NCBI GenBank assembly: GCA_031291445.1
Contig: JARLJA010000102.1
Location: 1 to 64,000 of the forward strand
Length of the DNA stretch: 64,000 nucleotides
Direction of reading: 5' to 3'
Origin: Xanthobacteraceae bacterium
Lineage (GTDB): Bacteria; Pseudomonadota; Alphaproteobacteria; Rhizobiales; Xanthobacteraceae
Numbering within the stretch: the stretch's first letter is position 1; the number at the start of each line of letters is the position of its first letter. Under the pieces are notes generated by a model that searched no databases, had not been told where the DNA came from, and saw only the letters and a list, made by a program, of their open reading frames with translations. This document shows, piece after piece, positions 1-8,001 of the stretch. Made by a program: the position numbers and the translations under genes.

Positions 1-672
1 CTCGACACCGGCGGAGCGCTCGCGACGCCGTGCGGCGCGCGCGCGCTACGCGCCTATGACGCGGTGCCGCCGAATCCCGATATCGGCGTCCGGGCCGCGC
101 GCCCGGGCCGGAGGCTGGCGCATGCCGTTCCGCGCGCAGCCCCGGGCGAGGAGCGCCCGGCTCAGGACGGTCAGCTGACGCATGATGAGGCCAGCCGCCT
201 GAAGGACGAGACGGCGCGATTGAAGGACGACCTGGTCAGGCTGGGCGAGGAGACCGGCCGGCTACGCGTCGAGACCCTGCGCCTGATGGACCAACTGGCG
301 CGGCACGACGCGTCCGACGGCGTCGGGGCTGGTGCTAAGACCGGTGCCAAGACCGGCGCCGCAACCGGCGGCCCGCGCGGCGCCGATGACGGCACGTCGA
401 TTGCCAAGCCCGACGCGCGGCCGGATGCGAAGTCGAACGCCAAGCTGGACCCCGGCGCAGACACGGCGGCGCTCGCGCCGAAGGGCGATCTGCTGGTCCC
501 GGAGCCGCGGCAAAGCGAGATCCGCAAGCTCGCGCCGGAGCCGAAGAGCGAGGCGCCGCTCGCCGACCAGCGCGAGCTCCAGCGCCAGAGGACCATGGTG
601 GAACGGGCCTGGAGCCAGTTGCTCGATCTCGCGGCGCGGATGACGAAGGACCTCTCCAGCAAGGGCGAGTGA
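1..672 (+). CDS. C-terminal part of an unknown coiled-coil protein (5' end outside window)
   Basis: The frame is open from the first base of the window, so this is the tail of a longer protein whose start lies to the left. A GTG at 64 is available, but nothing suggests it is the real start. The visible part has an Arg/Pro/Ala-rich stretch, then a short Lys/Asp/Glu/Leu-rich heptad-like segment (repeats such as RLKDETARLKDDLVRLGEE) that should form a coiled coil, then a low-complexity Ala/Gly/Lys/Asp linker with AKTGA repeats, and a final helical segment ending DLSSKGE. No catalytic motif is visible and I do not recognise the family. It ends 24 bases before the YjbQ gene. Confidence 0.6.
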   Translation, partial: LDTGGALATPCGARALRAYDAVPPNPDIGVRAARPGRRLAHAVPRAAPGEERPAQDGQLTHDEASRLKDETARLKDDLVRLGEETGRLRVETLRLMDQLARHDASDGVGAGAKTGAKTGAATGGPRGADDGTSIAKPDARPDAKSNAKLDPGADTAALAPKGDLLVPEPRQSEIRKLAPEPKSEAPLADQRELQRQRTMVERAWSQLLDLAARMTKDLSSKGE

Positions 673-696
673 GCCCGCGGCACCCGGAACAGTTCC

Positions 697-1170
697 ATGA
701 CCAGGCCGCCCGCGATACGCTGCTCCCCGATCGGTTTTGCCACCGCGACCATGGTCGCGTCCGCGACCCTGACGGTGGAGACGCGCGGCGCTGGGTTCAG
801 CGATCTCACCGCCGCCGCCGGTTTTGTCACGCAAAGCGGCGCCCGCGACGGCGCGCTGACGCTGTTCGTGCGGCACACCTCCGCGTCGCTGACGATCCAG
901 GAAAACGCCGATCCGTCGGTGCGTGACGATCTGATGATGGCGCTCGAGGCGCTCGCGCCCGAGGGCGGCGGCTGGAGCCACGATACCGAAGGGCCGGACG
1001 ACATGCCGGCCCATGTCAAAACCATGCTGACGGCGACGGCGCTGCAGGTGCCCGTCATCGACGCAAGGCTGGCGCTCGGCACGTGGCAGGCGATCTATCT
1101 GATCGAGCATCGCGCGAGGCCGCATCGCTGCGAGGTGGTGCTGCAGTTCATCGGCGCGCGGTCGGAATAG
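697..1170 (+). CDS. YjbQ family protein (UPF0047)
   Basis: Small cytoplasmic protein of the YjbQ/UPF0047 family, for which weak thiamin-phosphate-synthase-like activity has been reported; the physiological role is unsettled. Family signatures are clear: the HTSASLTIQENADPSVRDDL block, the HDTEGPDDMPAHVK block with conserved His/Asp/Glu, and GTWQAIYLIEHR near the end. From 697 the protein has 157 residues. An internal ATG at 751 would give 139, closer to the usual ~138-140. Neither start has a strong Shine-Dalgarno sequence, so the start is uncertain. It is convergent with the transporter that ends at 1310, with a hairpin between them. Confidence 0.9.
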   Translation: MTRPPAIRCSPIGFATATMVASATLTVETRGAGFSDLTAAAGFVTQSGARDGALTLFVRHTSASLTIQENADPSVRDDLMMALEALAPEGGGWSHDTEGPDDMPAHVKTMLTATALQVPVIDARLALGTWQAIYLIEHRARPHRCEVVLQFIGARSE

Positions 1171-1222
1171 TCCCCGGCGCGAGCTGCGGCTTGGCCGCTG
1201 CCGCGGCTGCCGCAGAAACGAG

Positions 1223-1250
1223 AACGGCCGCGGCGGGTGCCGCGGCCGTT
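1223..1250. terminator. Hairpin between convergent genes (probable bidirectional terminator)
   Basis: A perfect 11-bp inverted repeat (AACGGCCGCGG at 1223-1233 and CCGCGGCCGTT at 1240-1250) with a 6-nt loop. It lies between the convergent YjbQ and MFS genes. There is no long T tract on either side, so a terminator role is inferred from stem strength and position. Confidence 0.6.
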
Positions 1251-1309
1251 GCTCGGGTGGTCAGGGCGGGCCGGCGGTCGCGCCGGCCCGACTCGGTTCA
1301 GCTCTTGGT

Positions 1310-2968
1310 TCAGTTGATATCCACGTCCTTGGTTTCCCGGACGAACAGCATGCCGATCACGAAGGTGGCCGCCGCAAAGATCACCGGATACCACAGGCCG
1401 GCGTAGATATCTCCGGTCGAGGCCACGATCGCGAATGCGGTCGCGGGCAGCAGACCACCGAACCAGCCGTTGCCGATATGGTAGGGCAGCGACATCGAGG
1501 TGTAGCGGATGCGGGTCGGGAACAGTTCGACCAGCATCGCGGCGATCGGGCCGTAGACCATGGTGACGAAGATCACCAGGATGAACAGCAATCCGATCAG
1601 GGCCGCGACCTGCGGACGGAAGATGTCGAACGGGTGCGACATCTTGACGATGGCCGCGTCGCCCGGCTTCGGATAGCCGGCGGCCAGAACCGCCGTCGTG
1701 ATCGCCGGGTTGGAGGTCTTAGCGTCGGTGTACGGCACTTCCTTGTCGTTGACGAGGATCTTGACCGGCGAGCCGGCGGGGCCGGCGACGGTCGAGTATT
1801 TCACCGACGATGTGGCGAGGAAGGCGCGCGCGGTGTCGCAAGGTGCGGTGAAGGTGCGGGTGCCGACCGGATTGAACAGGTCGCCGCAGCCCGCCGGATC
1901 CGCCACCACCTGGACCTTGACGCTCTCATAGGCCTTTTCCAGCGCCGGATTGGCGTTGGTCGAGATCATCTTGAAGATCGGGAAGAAGGTGAGCGCCGCG
2001 ATCAGGCAGCCGGCCATGATGATCGGCTTGCGGCCGATCCGGTCGGACAGCGCGCCGAAGACCACGAAGAAGCCGGTTCCGAACACCAGCGACCAGGCGA
2101 TCAGCAGGTTGGCGGTGTAGCCGTCGACCTTGAGGATCGATTGCAGGAAGAACAGCGCGTAGAACTGGCCGGTGTACCAGACCACGCCCTGCCCCATGGT
2201 GAGGCCGAACAGCGCGAGCAGCACGATCTTGCCGTTATTCCAGTTGGCGAAGGCGTCGGTCAGCGGCGCCTTGGAGCTCTTGCCCTCGTCCTTCATCTTC
2301 TGGAACACCGGCGACTCGTTGAGCCGCAGCCGGATCAGCACCGAGACGCCGAGCAGCGCCACCGACACCAGGAACGGCACGCGCCAGCCCCACGCCGCGA
2401 ATTCGCCCTCGCCGAGCGCCGTGCGGGTGAACAGGATCACCAGCAGCGACAGGAACAGGCCGAGCGTCGCGGTGGTCTGGATGAACGAGGTGTAGTAGCC
2501 GCGCTTGTTGTGGGGCGCGTGTTCGGCGACGTAGGTCGCCGCGCCGCCGTATTCGCCGCCGAGTGCGAGGCCCTGCAACAGGCGCAGCGCGATCAGGATG
2601 ATCGGGGCCGTGATGCCGATGGAAGCGGCGCTGGGCAACAGGCCGACGATGAAGGTCGACAGGCCCATGATCAGGATGGTGACGAGGAAGGTGTATTTGC
2701 GGCCGACGATGTCGCCGACCCGGCCGAACACGATGGCGCCGAACGGCCGCACCAGGAATCCGGCGGCGAAGGCAAGCAGCGCGAAGATGTTGCGGGTGTT
2801 TTCCGGATAGGCGCTGAAGAACTGGGCGCCGATGATCGGGGCCAGCGAGCCGTAGAGATAGAAGTCGTACCATTCGAAGACGGTGCCGAGCGACGAGGCA
2901 AGGATGACGAACCGCTCGTCTCCCGTCATGCCTTCCGATCTCGCCGGCGTCATGGTCGTTGATGTCAT
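1310..2968 (-). CDS. MHS-family MFS transporter (metabolite:H+ symporter)
   Basis: Inner-membrane major facilitator protein of the metabolite:H+ symporter type (ShiA/KgtP/ProP relatives), probably importing an organic acid with protons. The N-terminus has the family hallmark GTVFEWYDFYLYGSLAPI and the loop motif GRVGDIVGRKYTF; the second half has GALSDRIGRKPI. At about 552 residues it is longer than the usual 430-450. The extra length is a soluble segment of roughly 100 residues between helices near the C-terminal third, including AGCGDLFNPVGTRTFTAPCD with two Cys, which may be periplasmic. The start at 2968 is chosen because GGGGGAACG lies just upstream. Substrate cannot be told; the neighbouring two-component pair suggests a carboxylic acid. 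Confidence 0.88.
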   Translation of the reverse strand: MTSTTMTPARSEGMTGDERFVILASSLGTVFEWYDFYLYGSLAPIIGAQFFSAYPENTRNIFALLAFAAGFLVRPFGAIVFGRVGDIVGRKYTFLVTILIMGLSTFIVGLLPSAASIGITAPIILIALRLLQGLALGGEYGGAATYVAEHAPHNKRGYYTSFIQTTATLGLFLSLLVILFTRTALGEGEFAAWGWRVPFLVSVALLGVSVLIRLRLNESPVFQKMKDEGKSSKAPLTDAFANWNNGKIVLLALFGLTMGQGVVWYTGQFYALFFLQSILKVDGYTANLLIAWSLVFGTGFFVVFGALSDRIGRKPIIMAGCLIAALTFFPIFKMISTNANPALEKAYESVKVQVVADPAGCGDLFNPVGTRTFTAPCDTARAFLATSSVKYSTVAGPAGSPVKILVNDKEVPYTDAKTSNPAITTAVLAAGYPKPGDAAIVKMSHPFDIFRPQVAALIGLLFILVIFVTMVYGPIAAMLVELFPTRIRYTSMSLPYHIGNGWFGGLLPATAFAIVASTGDIYAGLWYPVIFAAATFVIGMLFVRETKDVDIN

Positions 2969-3311
2969 CAGACGTTCCCCCAGGGTGCTTCCACGATGGT
3001 TGTTATGGATAGAGTTATGGATAGAATTGTTGGTCGAATGCGTGCTGGGGCCTGTGCGCCGCCTGGCACGACTTGCCAAAGGCTATCATTGACGCCAAAC
3101 CGGCCCCAATACGACTTTGGCCAAAGAGCGCGGGCAGTGCGGCGATATTGCGCCGCACAAACGGGCCGGCCACTCGCCGCGTGTCGGTCCTGTTTGAGCT
3201 AGCGCAAAATGGCTCCGCCGTCGGCGTCCTATTGCTAATTGCCTGTCGTTCGCCGAGGGTTTCAGACAGGCGGTGCGGGCAGGGTTCCGTGCTTGCGAAG
3301 TGTGGAGAGTG
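2969..3311. other. Divergent intergenic region between MFS gene and response-regulator gene
   Basis: About 340 bases separate the two divergent start codons, so promoters for both should lie here. No textbook -35/-10 pair is obvious. The region contains a perfect 12-bp tandem repeat at 3002-3025 close to the transporter start and a lower-GC stretch around 3080-3270. Confidence 0.5.
3002..3025. repeat. 12-bp perfect tandem direct repeat upstream of MFS transporter
   Basis: GTTATGGATAGA occurs twice head to tail (3002-3013 and 3014-3025), 34 bases upstream of the transporter start codon. Its place in the 5' leader or promoter suggests either a duplicated regulator site or slippage-generated variation. 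Confidence 0.8.
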
Positions 3312-4001
3312 ATGACCGCGTCCGCGACCCGTATCGTGATTGCCGACGATCACCCGCTGTTCCGCCGCGCGCTGCGCGAGGCGGTGGGCAGCGTCGTGGC
3401 GGAGACCTCCATCGGGGAGACCTCCATCGGCGAGGCCGGATCGTTCGAGGAACTGACCGCCCTGCTGGAACGCGACGCGGACGACACCGACCTGATCCTG
3501 CTCGATCTCTCGATGCCCGGTATCAGCGGTTTTTCCGGACTGATCTACCTGCGGGCCCAGTATCCGGCGATTCCGGTGGTGGTGGTTTCGGCGAGCGACG
3601 ACAGCGCCACCATCCGCAGCTCGATGGATTTCGGGGCCTCGGGATTCATCCCCAAGCGTTTCGGCGTCGACACGCTGCGCGCCGCGCTCGCCAAGGTGAT
3701 GGCCGGCGACATCTGGATCCCGGCCGACGTCGATCTCGCGGCCGACGGCGATCCCGATCTCGCCCGCCTGCGCGACCGGCTGATCACGCTCACGCCGCAG
3801 CAGGTCCGGGTGCTGATGATGCTGTCGGAAGGGCTTCTCAACAAACAGATCGCCTATGAGCTGGGGGTCTCGGAAGCGACCATCAAGGCGCACGTCTCGG
3901 CGATCCTGCAGAAGCTCGGCGTCGAGAGCCGGACCCAGGCGGTGATCGCCGCGGCCAGGATCTCCGGGTCGCAGTGGCGGCCGGACGGCGCCGCGAAGTA
4001 G
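3312..4001 (+). CDS. LuxR-type response regulator, CrbR/ErdR-like
   Basis: NarL/LuxR-family response regulator, 229 residues. The receiver domain has the acidic pair D12/D13, phospho-acceptor D65 (LILLDLSMPG) and the conserved Lys in GFIPK. The C-terminal helix-turn-helix reads LTPQQVRVLMMLSEG then LLNKQIAYELGVSEATIKAH. The convergent neighbour is a solute-symporter-type hybrid histidine kinase; this pairing is characteristic of the CrbS/CrbR (MxtR/ErdR) acetate-switch systems that control acetyl-CoA synthetase and acetate uptake. The role here is inferred from that. The start at 3312 follows TGTGGAGAG. Odd feature: residues 31-40 are a perfect ETSIG duplication between the first helix and second strand of the receiver. 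Confidence 0.88.
   Translation: MTASATRIVIADDHPLFRRALREAVGSVVAETSIGETSIGEAGSFEELTALLERDADDTDLILLDLSMPGISGFSGLIYLRAQYPAIPVVVVSASDDSATIRSSMDFGASGFIPKRFGVDTLRAALAKVMAGDIWIPADVDLAADGDPDLARLRDRLITLTPQQVRVLMMLSEGLLNKQIAYELGVSEATIKAHVSAILQKLGVESRTQAVIAAARISGSQWRPDGAAK
3401..3430 (+). repeat. 15-bp perfect tandem duplication inside the response-regulator gene
   Basis: GGAGACCTCCATCGG is present twice without a gap (3401-3415 and 3416-3430). It keeps the reading frame and adds five residues to the receiver domain. Identity at every base, including third positions, points to a recent event. Confidence 0.9.
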
Positions 4002-4046
4002 CGCGGCGTTCCGTGGAGGCAAGAGCTGTTTCCACTTGAATTGACT

Positions 4047-4156
4047 CGTCATGCCCGGCCAGCGCGATCCGTCTTCGACGGATCGCCGGGCATCCACGGC
4101 TTCACGGAGCGTCGACAGGGAAGACGTGGATGGCCGGGACGAGCCCGGCCATGACG
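4047..4156. repeat. Palindromic intergenic repeat element (GCCGGGC/catgacg family)
   Basis: About 110 bases bounded by CGTCATG and CATGACG, containing the inner GGCCGGGACGAGCCCGGCC palindrome and a second hairpin around the ATCCGTCTTCGACGGAT motif. It shares its right half (GTGGATGGCCGGG-CGAGCCCGGCCATGACG) with the element at 7879-7969. It lies between the convergent response regulator and hybrid kinase, and may also act as a transcription end point. Confidence 0.75.
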
Positions 4157-4186
4157 ATGGGTGGTTCACCTGAGCCGGAAAACGCT

Positions 4187-7100
4187 CTATTCGGCGGCCG
4201 AGAGCTGGCGGGTGCGCCACTGGCCGAGCAGGGCGCGCAGCGCCGCCGGCTTCACCGGCTTGTTCAGCACGACGATCTTTTCCTCGGCGGCGGCGGCGCG
4301 CACCGCCGGGCTGCGATCGGCGGTGATCAGGATCGCAGGGATCGCCGCCCCGAACCGGCGGCGGATGTCGCGGATCGCCGCGATGCCGTTGCCGCGATCG
4401 AGATGGTAGTCGACCAGCAGCCCGGTGACGGGCGCGCCGGAGGCCTCGATCGCTTCCATCGCCGCCGCGGGATCGAGCGCCGCGATCACCGCCGCGCCCC
4501 AGTCGCCGAGCAGCGTCTTCATGCCGTCGAGAATGGCGGGATCGTTCTCGATGCAGACGATGCGCGCGCCGGTCATGGACGCGCGCGCCAGCGGCGTCGC
4601 GCTGGTCACCGCCGCGGTGAAGGTGATCGCGTCGGCGATCGGCAGCGTCACGGTGAAGCGCGAGCCGCCGCCATGGTTCGAGTCGATGGCGATGCCGTGG
4701 TTGAGGACGCGGGCGATGCGGTCGACGATCGACAGCCCCAGTCCCAGGCCGCGGGCGATGCGGGCGCCCTGGTCGAGACGATGGAATTCCTTGAAGATTT
4801 CGCGGCGCTTCGGCGGCGGAATGCCGAGGCCGGTGTCGTAGATTTCCACCCGCACGCTGCGGCCGTGCCGGCGGCAGCCGACCAGCACGCGGCCGTGGGG
4901 GGTATATTTGATGGCGTTGGAGATCAGGTTCTGCAGCAGCCGGCGCAGCAGGACGCGGTCGGACTGCACCGGCAGCGCCGACGCCACGAAGGTAAGTTCG
5001 AGGTCCTTGCCGCGGGCCATCGGGGCGAACTCGATCTCCAGCGAGCGCAGCAGGTCGCCGATCCGGAAACTCGAGATCGAGGGCGTCATGGCGCCGGCGT
5101 CGAGCCGCGAGATGTCGAGCAGCGCCCCGAGGATGTCCTCGATCGCCTCCAGCGATTCGTCGATGTTCTCCGCCAGGCGGACGTTGTCGCCGCCGCTCTG
5201 GCGCTCGACCAGGCTGGTGACGTAGAGCCGCGCCGCGTTCAGCGGCTGCAGCACGTCGTGGCTCGCGGCGGCGAGGAACCGGGTTTTCGAGATGTTGGCC
5301 TCCTCGGCGGCGCTCTTGGCGCGGGCGAGCTCCGAATTCAGCCGGGTCAGCTCCTCGGTGCGCTCGCGCACCCGCATTTCCAGCGAGGCGTTGGCGCGCT
5401 CCAGCGCTTCCGCGGCCTCGACGCTCGGCGTGATGTCCGAGAAGGTGATGACCAGCGCGCCTTCCGGCATCCGGTTGGCGCGGACCTCGATCACCAGGTT
5501 GCGGTCGGGCAATCGCTCGAGATAGGGCGCGCCCTCGGTGGTGTAGGCGGCGAGGCGGGTCTCGATCAGGTGGGCCCCGGTGCCGGCATCGGTGGCGGCG
5601 CGGCTGTCGAGGGCTTCGATGATGTCGCGCAGCGCCACCCCGTTCTGCACCACGTAGGGCGGCAGCTGCAGGAGGTCGCCGAACTGCCGGTTCCAGCACA
5701 CCAGCTGGAGGTCGGCGTCGAACACCGCGATGCCCTGGCGCACGTGGTTGAGCGCGGTCTGCAGCATCTCGCGGTTGAAATGCAGCGCGGCGTGGGCGTC
5801 GTCGAGCAGCTTCAGCGCCGCCTTGGCCGACACCGTGCGCTTGCGCAGCAGCAGCGACATCACCACGCGCGACGATGCGGTGCCGATCGACGACGCGATC
5901 AGGTGTTCGGCATGGCGCAGCAGGCGAAAATCGGCCGGAGCGTTGCCGTCGAGCGTGGCGCGCTGCGCCGCGGCGAAGGCTTCGAACTCCTGCCGCGCGC
6001 GCTCGGGGCCGAGATACTGCGCGACGGTGGCGAGCGTGTCCTGAACCGTCACGGTGGCGCGCCAGCGCCGGAAATTGGGCGTCATCGGCGCGCGCTCGCC
6101 CGGCACGAACAGCTCGGCCTGGACCCGCTCGATCGACGACGGCTTGTACATCAGCGAGACCACGACATAGGTCAGGCAGTTGAGCGCGAGGCTCCACACC
6201 ACGCCGTGAATGAGCGGCGGCAGCTCGGATCCCAGCAGCGCCTGCGGGCGCAGCGCCTCGATGCCGAAGGGGCCCTGCTGCAGCCAGGTGGTGGTCGCGG
6301 GCGCGAAGTCGGCGAGGCTCGGCACGAACAGCGTATAGGCCCATACCGCGATGCCGGCGACCATGCCGGCAAGCGCGCCGCGCGCCGTGGCACGGCGCCA
6401 CATCAATCCGCCGAAGAACGCCGGCGCCAACTGGGCGATCGCGGCGAAGGACAACAGCCCGATGGCGGCGAGCTGGGCGTTGCCGAGCGATCGATAATAG
6501 ACGTAGGCCAGCAGCATGATCGCGACGATGGCGATGCGCCGGGTGTTGAGCAGGACGCCGGCGAAGGTCTGGCCGCTGTTGCGCCAGTGCGGGCTGCGCC
6601 GCAGCAGGAGCGGCACCACGATGTCGTTGGACACCATGATCGCCAGCGCCACGCATTCGACGATCACCATGGCGGTCGAGGCCGACAGGCCGCCGACGAA
6701 CACCGCGAGGCTCACCGCCGACGCGCCGTGCTCCATGGGCAGCGCCAGCAGGTACATGTCGCTGTCGACGCCGCCGCCCGAAAACGTGATCAGCCCGGCC
6801 AGCGCCACCGGAATCACGAACAGGTTGATCGCCACCAGGTAGAGCGGAAACAGCCAGCGGGCGCGGCCGACCTCGGCGTCGCGGGTGTTCTCGACCACGC
6901 TGACGTGGAACTGGCGCGGCAGCAGCATGACGGCGAAGAACGACAGCAGCGTCATGGTCAGGAAGTTGCCGATCGACGGCACGTGGTCGAGGGTGCGCGC
7001 CGCCTCCGGCGACTGCAGCGCCCGCGTCACCAGTTCGGCCGGGCTGAACATCCAGAAGGTGACGAAGGCGCCGGCGGCGATGAACAGCGCCAGCTTCACG

Positions 7101-7705
7101 ATCGATTCCGCCGCCACCGCCAGCATCAGGCCGTGCTGGTGCTCGGTGGCGTCGACCTGCCGGGTGCCGAACAGCACGGCGAACAGCGCCATCGCGGCGG
7201 TGACCACCAGGGCCAGATCGCCGACCAGGGGAATCTGCGGGAACGCCACCGAGCCGGCGTTCGGGTCGCTCAGGATGGTTTCCAGCGACGACGCCACCGC
7301 CTTGAGCTGCAGCGCGATATACGGCACCGAGCCGACGATGGCGATCACGGCGGCGGTCGCCGCGACCGCCTGGCTCTTGCCGTAGCGCGCGCCGATGAAG
7401 TCGGCGACCGAGGTGATGTTGTAGGTCTTGGCGAGGGTGATGACGCGGCGCAGCAGCGGCGTGCCGAATCCGATCATGAGCGCCGGTCCGACATAGATCG
7501 CCAGGAACTCGACCCCGGTGCGGGAGGCGAAGCCGATCGATCCGAAGAAGGTCCACGAGGTGCAGTAGATCGCCAGCGACAGCGGATAGATCAGCACGCC
7601 GGCCCTGGCGCGCTGGGCCTGGGACAGCCGGTCGCCATAGCTCGCCACCACGAACAGGAGGCCGATATAGCCGAAGGCGACGGCGATGACTGCCCAGTTC
7701 TGCAT
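4187..7705 (-). CDS. Hybrid histidine kinase with N-terminal sodium/solute symporter domain, CrbS/MxtR-like
   Basis: Membrane sensor kinase of 1172 residues. The first ~530 residues form a sodium:solute symporter-like domain with about 13 hydrophobic segments, followed by a STAC-like/linker region and a PAS domain near residue 655 (VRQGIAVFDADLQLVCWNR). A HisKA domain follows, with phospho-acceptor His in ASHDVLQPLNAARL near residue 815. The ATPase domain has NLISNAIKYTPHGR near 928 and G boxes, and a C-terminal receiver has its Asp in LLVDYHLDRG near 1097. This is the architecture of CrbS/MxtR, which couples acetate or other carboxylate sensing to a LuxR regulator; the convergent gene at 3312 is the likely partner. 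Whether the symporter domain transports or only senses cannot be read from sequence. Confidence 0.9.
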   Translation of the reverse strand: MQNWAVIAVAFGYIGLLFVVASYGDRLSQAQRARAGVLIYPLSLAIYCTSWTFFGSIGFASRTGVEFLAIYVGPALMIGFGTPLLRRVITLAKTYNITSVADFIGARYGKSQAVAATAAVIAIVGSVPYIALQLKAVASSLETILSDPNAGSVAFPQIPLVGDLALVVTAAMALFAVLFGTRQVDATEHQHGLMLAVAAESIVKLALFIAAGAFVTFWMFSPAELVTRALQSPEAARTLDHVPSIGNFLTMTLLSFFAVMLLPRQFHVSVVENTRDAEVGRARWLFPLYLVAINLFVIPVALAGLITFSGGGVDSDMYLLALPMEHGASAVSLAVFVGGLSASTAMVIVECVALAIMVSNDIVVPLLLRRSPHWRNSGQTFAGVLLNTRRIAIVAIMLLAYVYYRSLGNAQLAAIGLLSFAAIAQLAPAFFGGLMWRRATARGALAGMVAGIAVWAYTLFVPSLADFAPATTTWLQQGPFGIEALRPQALLGSELPPLIHGVVWSLALNCLTYVVVSLMYKPSSIERVQAELFVPGERAPMTPNFRRWRATVTVQDTLATVAQYLGPERARQEFEAFAAAQRATLDGNAPADFRLLRHAEHLIASSIGTASSRVVMSLLLRKRTVSAKAALKLLDDAHAALHFNREMLQTALNHVRQGIAVFDADLQLVCWNRQFGDLLQLPPYVVQNGVALRDIIEALDSRAATDAGTGAHLIETRLAAYTTEGAPYLERLPDRNLVIEVRANRMPEGALVITFSDITPSVEAAEALERANASLEMRVRERTEELTRLNSELARAKSAAEEANISKTRFLAAASHDVLQPLNAARLYVTSLVERQSGGDNVRLAENIDESLEAIEDILGALLDISRLDAGAMTPSISSFRIGDLLRSLEIEFAPMARGKDLELTFVASALPVQSDRVLLRRLLQNLISNAIKYTPHGRVLVGCRRHGRSVRVEIYDTGLGIPPPKRREIFKEFHRLDQGARIARGLGLGLSIVDRIARVLNHGIAIDSNHGGGSRFTVTLPIADAITFTAAVTSATPLARASMTGARIVCIENDPAILDGMKTLLGDWGAAVIAALDPAAAMEAIEASGAPVTGLLVDYHLDRGNGIAAIRDIRRRFGAAIPAILITADRSPAVRAAAAEEKIVVLNKPVKPAALRALLGQWRTRQLSAAE

Positions 7706-7878
7706 TCAACGGGTCTCCGGCGCGGGACCGCCCCGTGTATAAATCTAGTACTGCCGTGGTATCCAAGCGACAGGGAATTTAGCGGAGGTATAGTCGTTGA
7801 GGTTCGTCACGCCCAGGCCTTGCAGGCCATCCCCGGCCACGACGCCACATTTGGGGACGTGCGGTACCGCTCACGCTG

Positions 7879-7969
7879 CGTCACCCGCGGGCTTGACCCG
7901 CGGGTCCACGCTTTAAGGCGGTTGCCGCGAAGTGAAGAGTGGATGGCCGGGTCGAGCCCGGCCATGACG
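7879..7969. repeat. 91-bp palindromic intergenic repeat
   Basis: Bounded by CGTCACCC and CATGACG. The left half carries CCCGCGGG-CTTGA-CCCGCGGG and the right half GCCGGGT-CGA-GCCCGGC, joined through GTCCACGCTTT and GTGGAT. It is exactly the same length as the element at 32603-32693, with which it matches at both ends but differs in the middle. It lies between the hybrid-kinase start and the hemA stop. Confidence 0.85.
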
Positions 7970-8001
7970 GAAAGATAGGATGCCTTTGCGGCGCGACGGG
8001 T

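Noticed and set aside
3015-7978. Very long open frames (over 1200 codons) overlapping the hybrid kinase, one antisense and one in another minus frame
   Set aside because: They are by-products of high GC in the third codon position; their translations are Arg/Gly/His-rich without any domain, while the kinase frame shows a full domain order.
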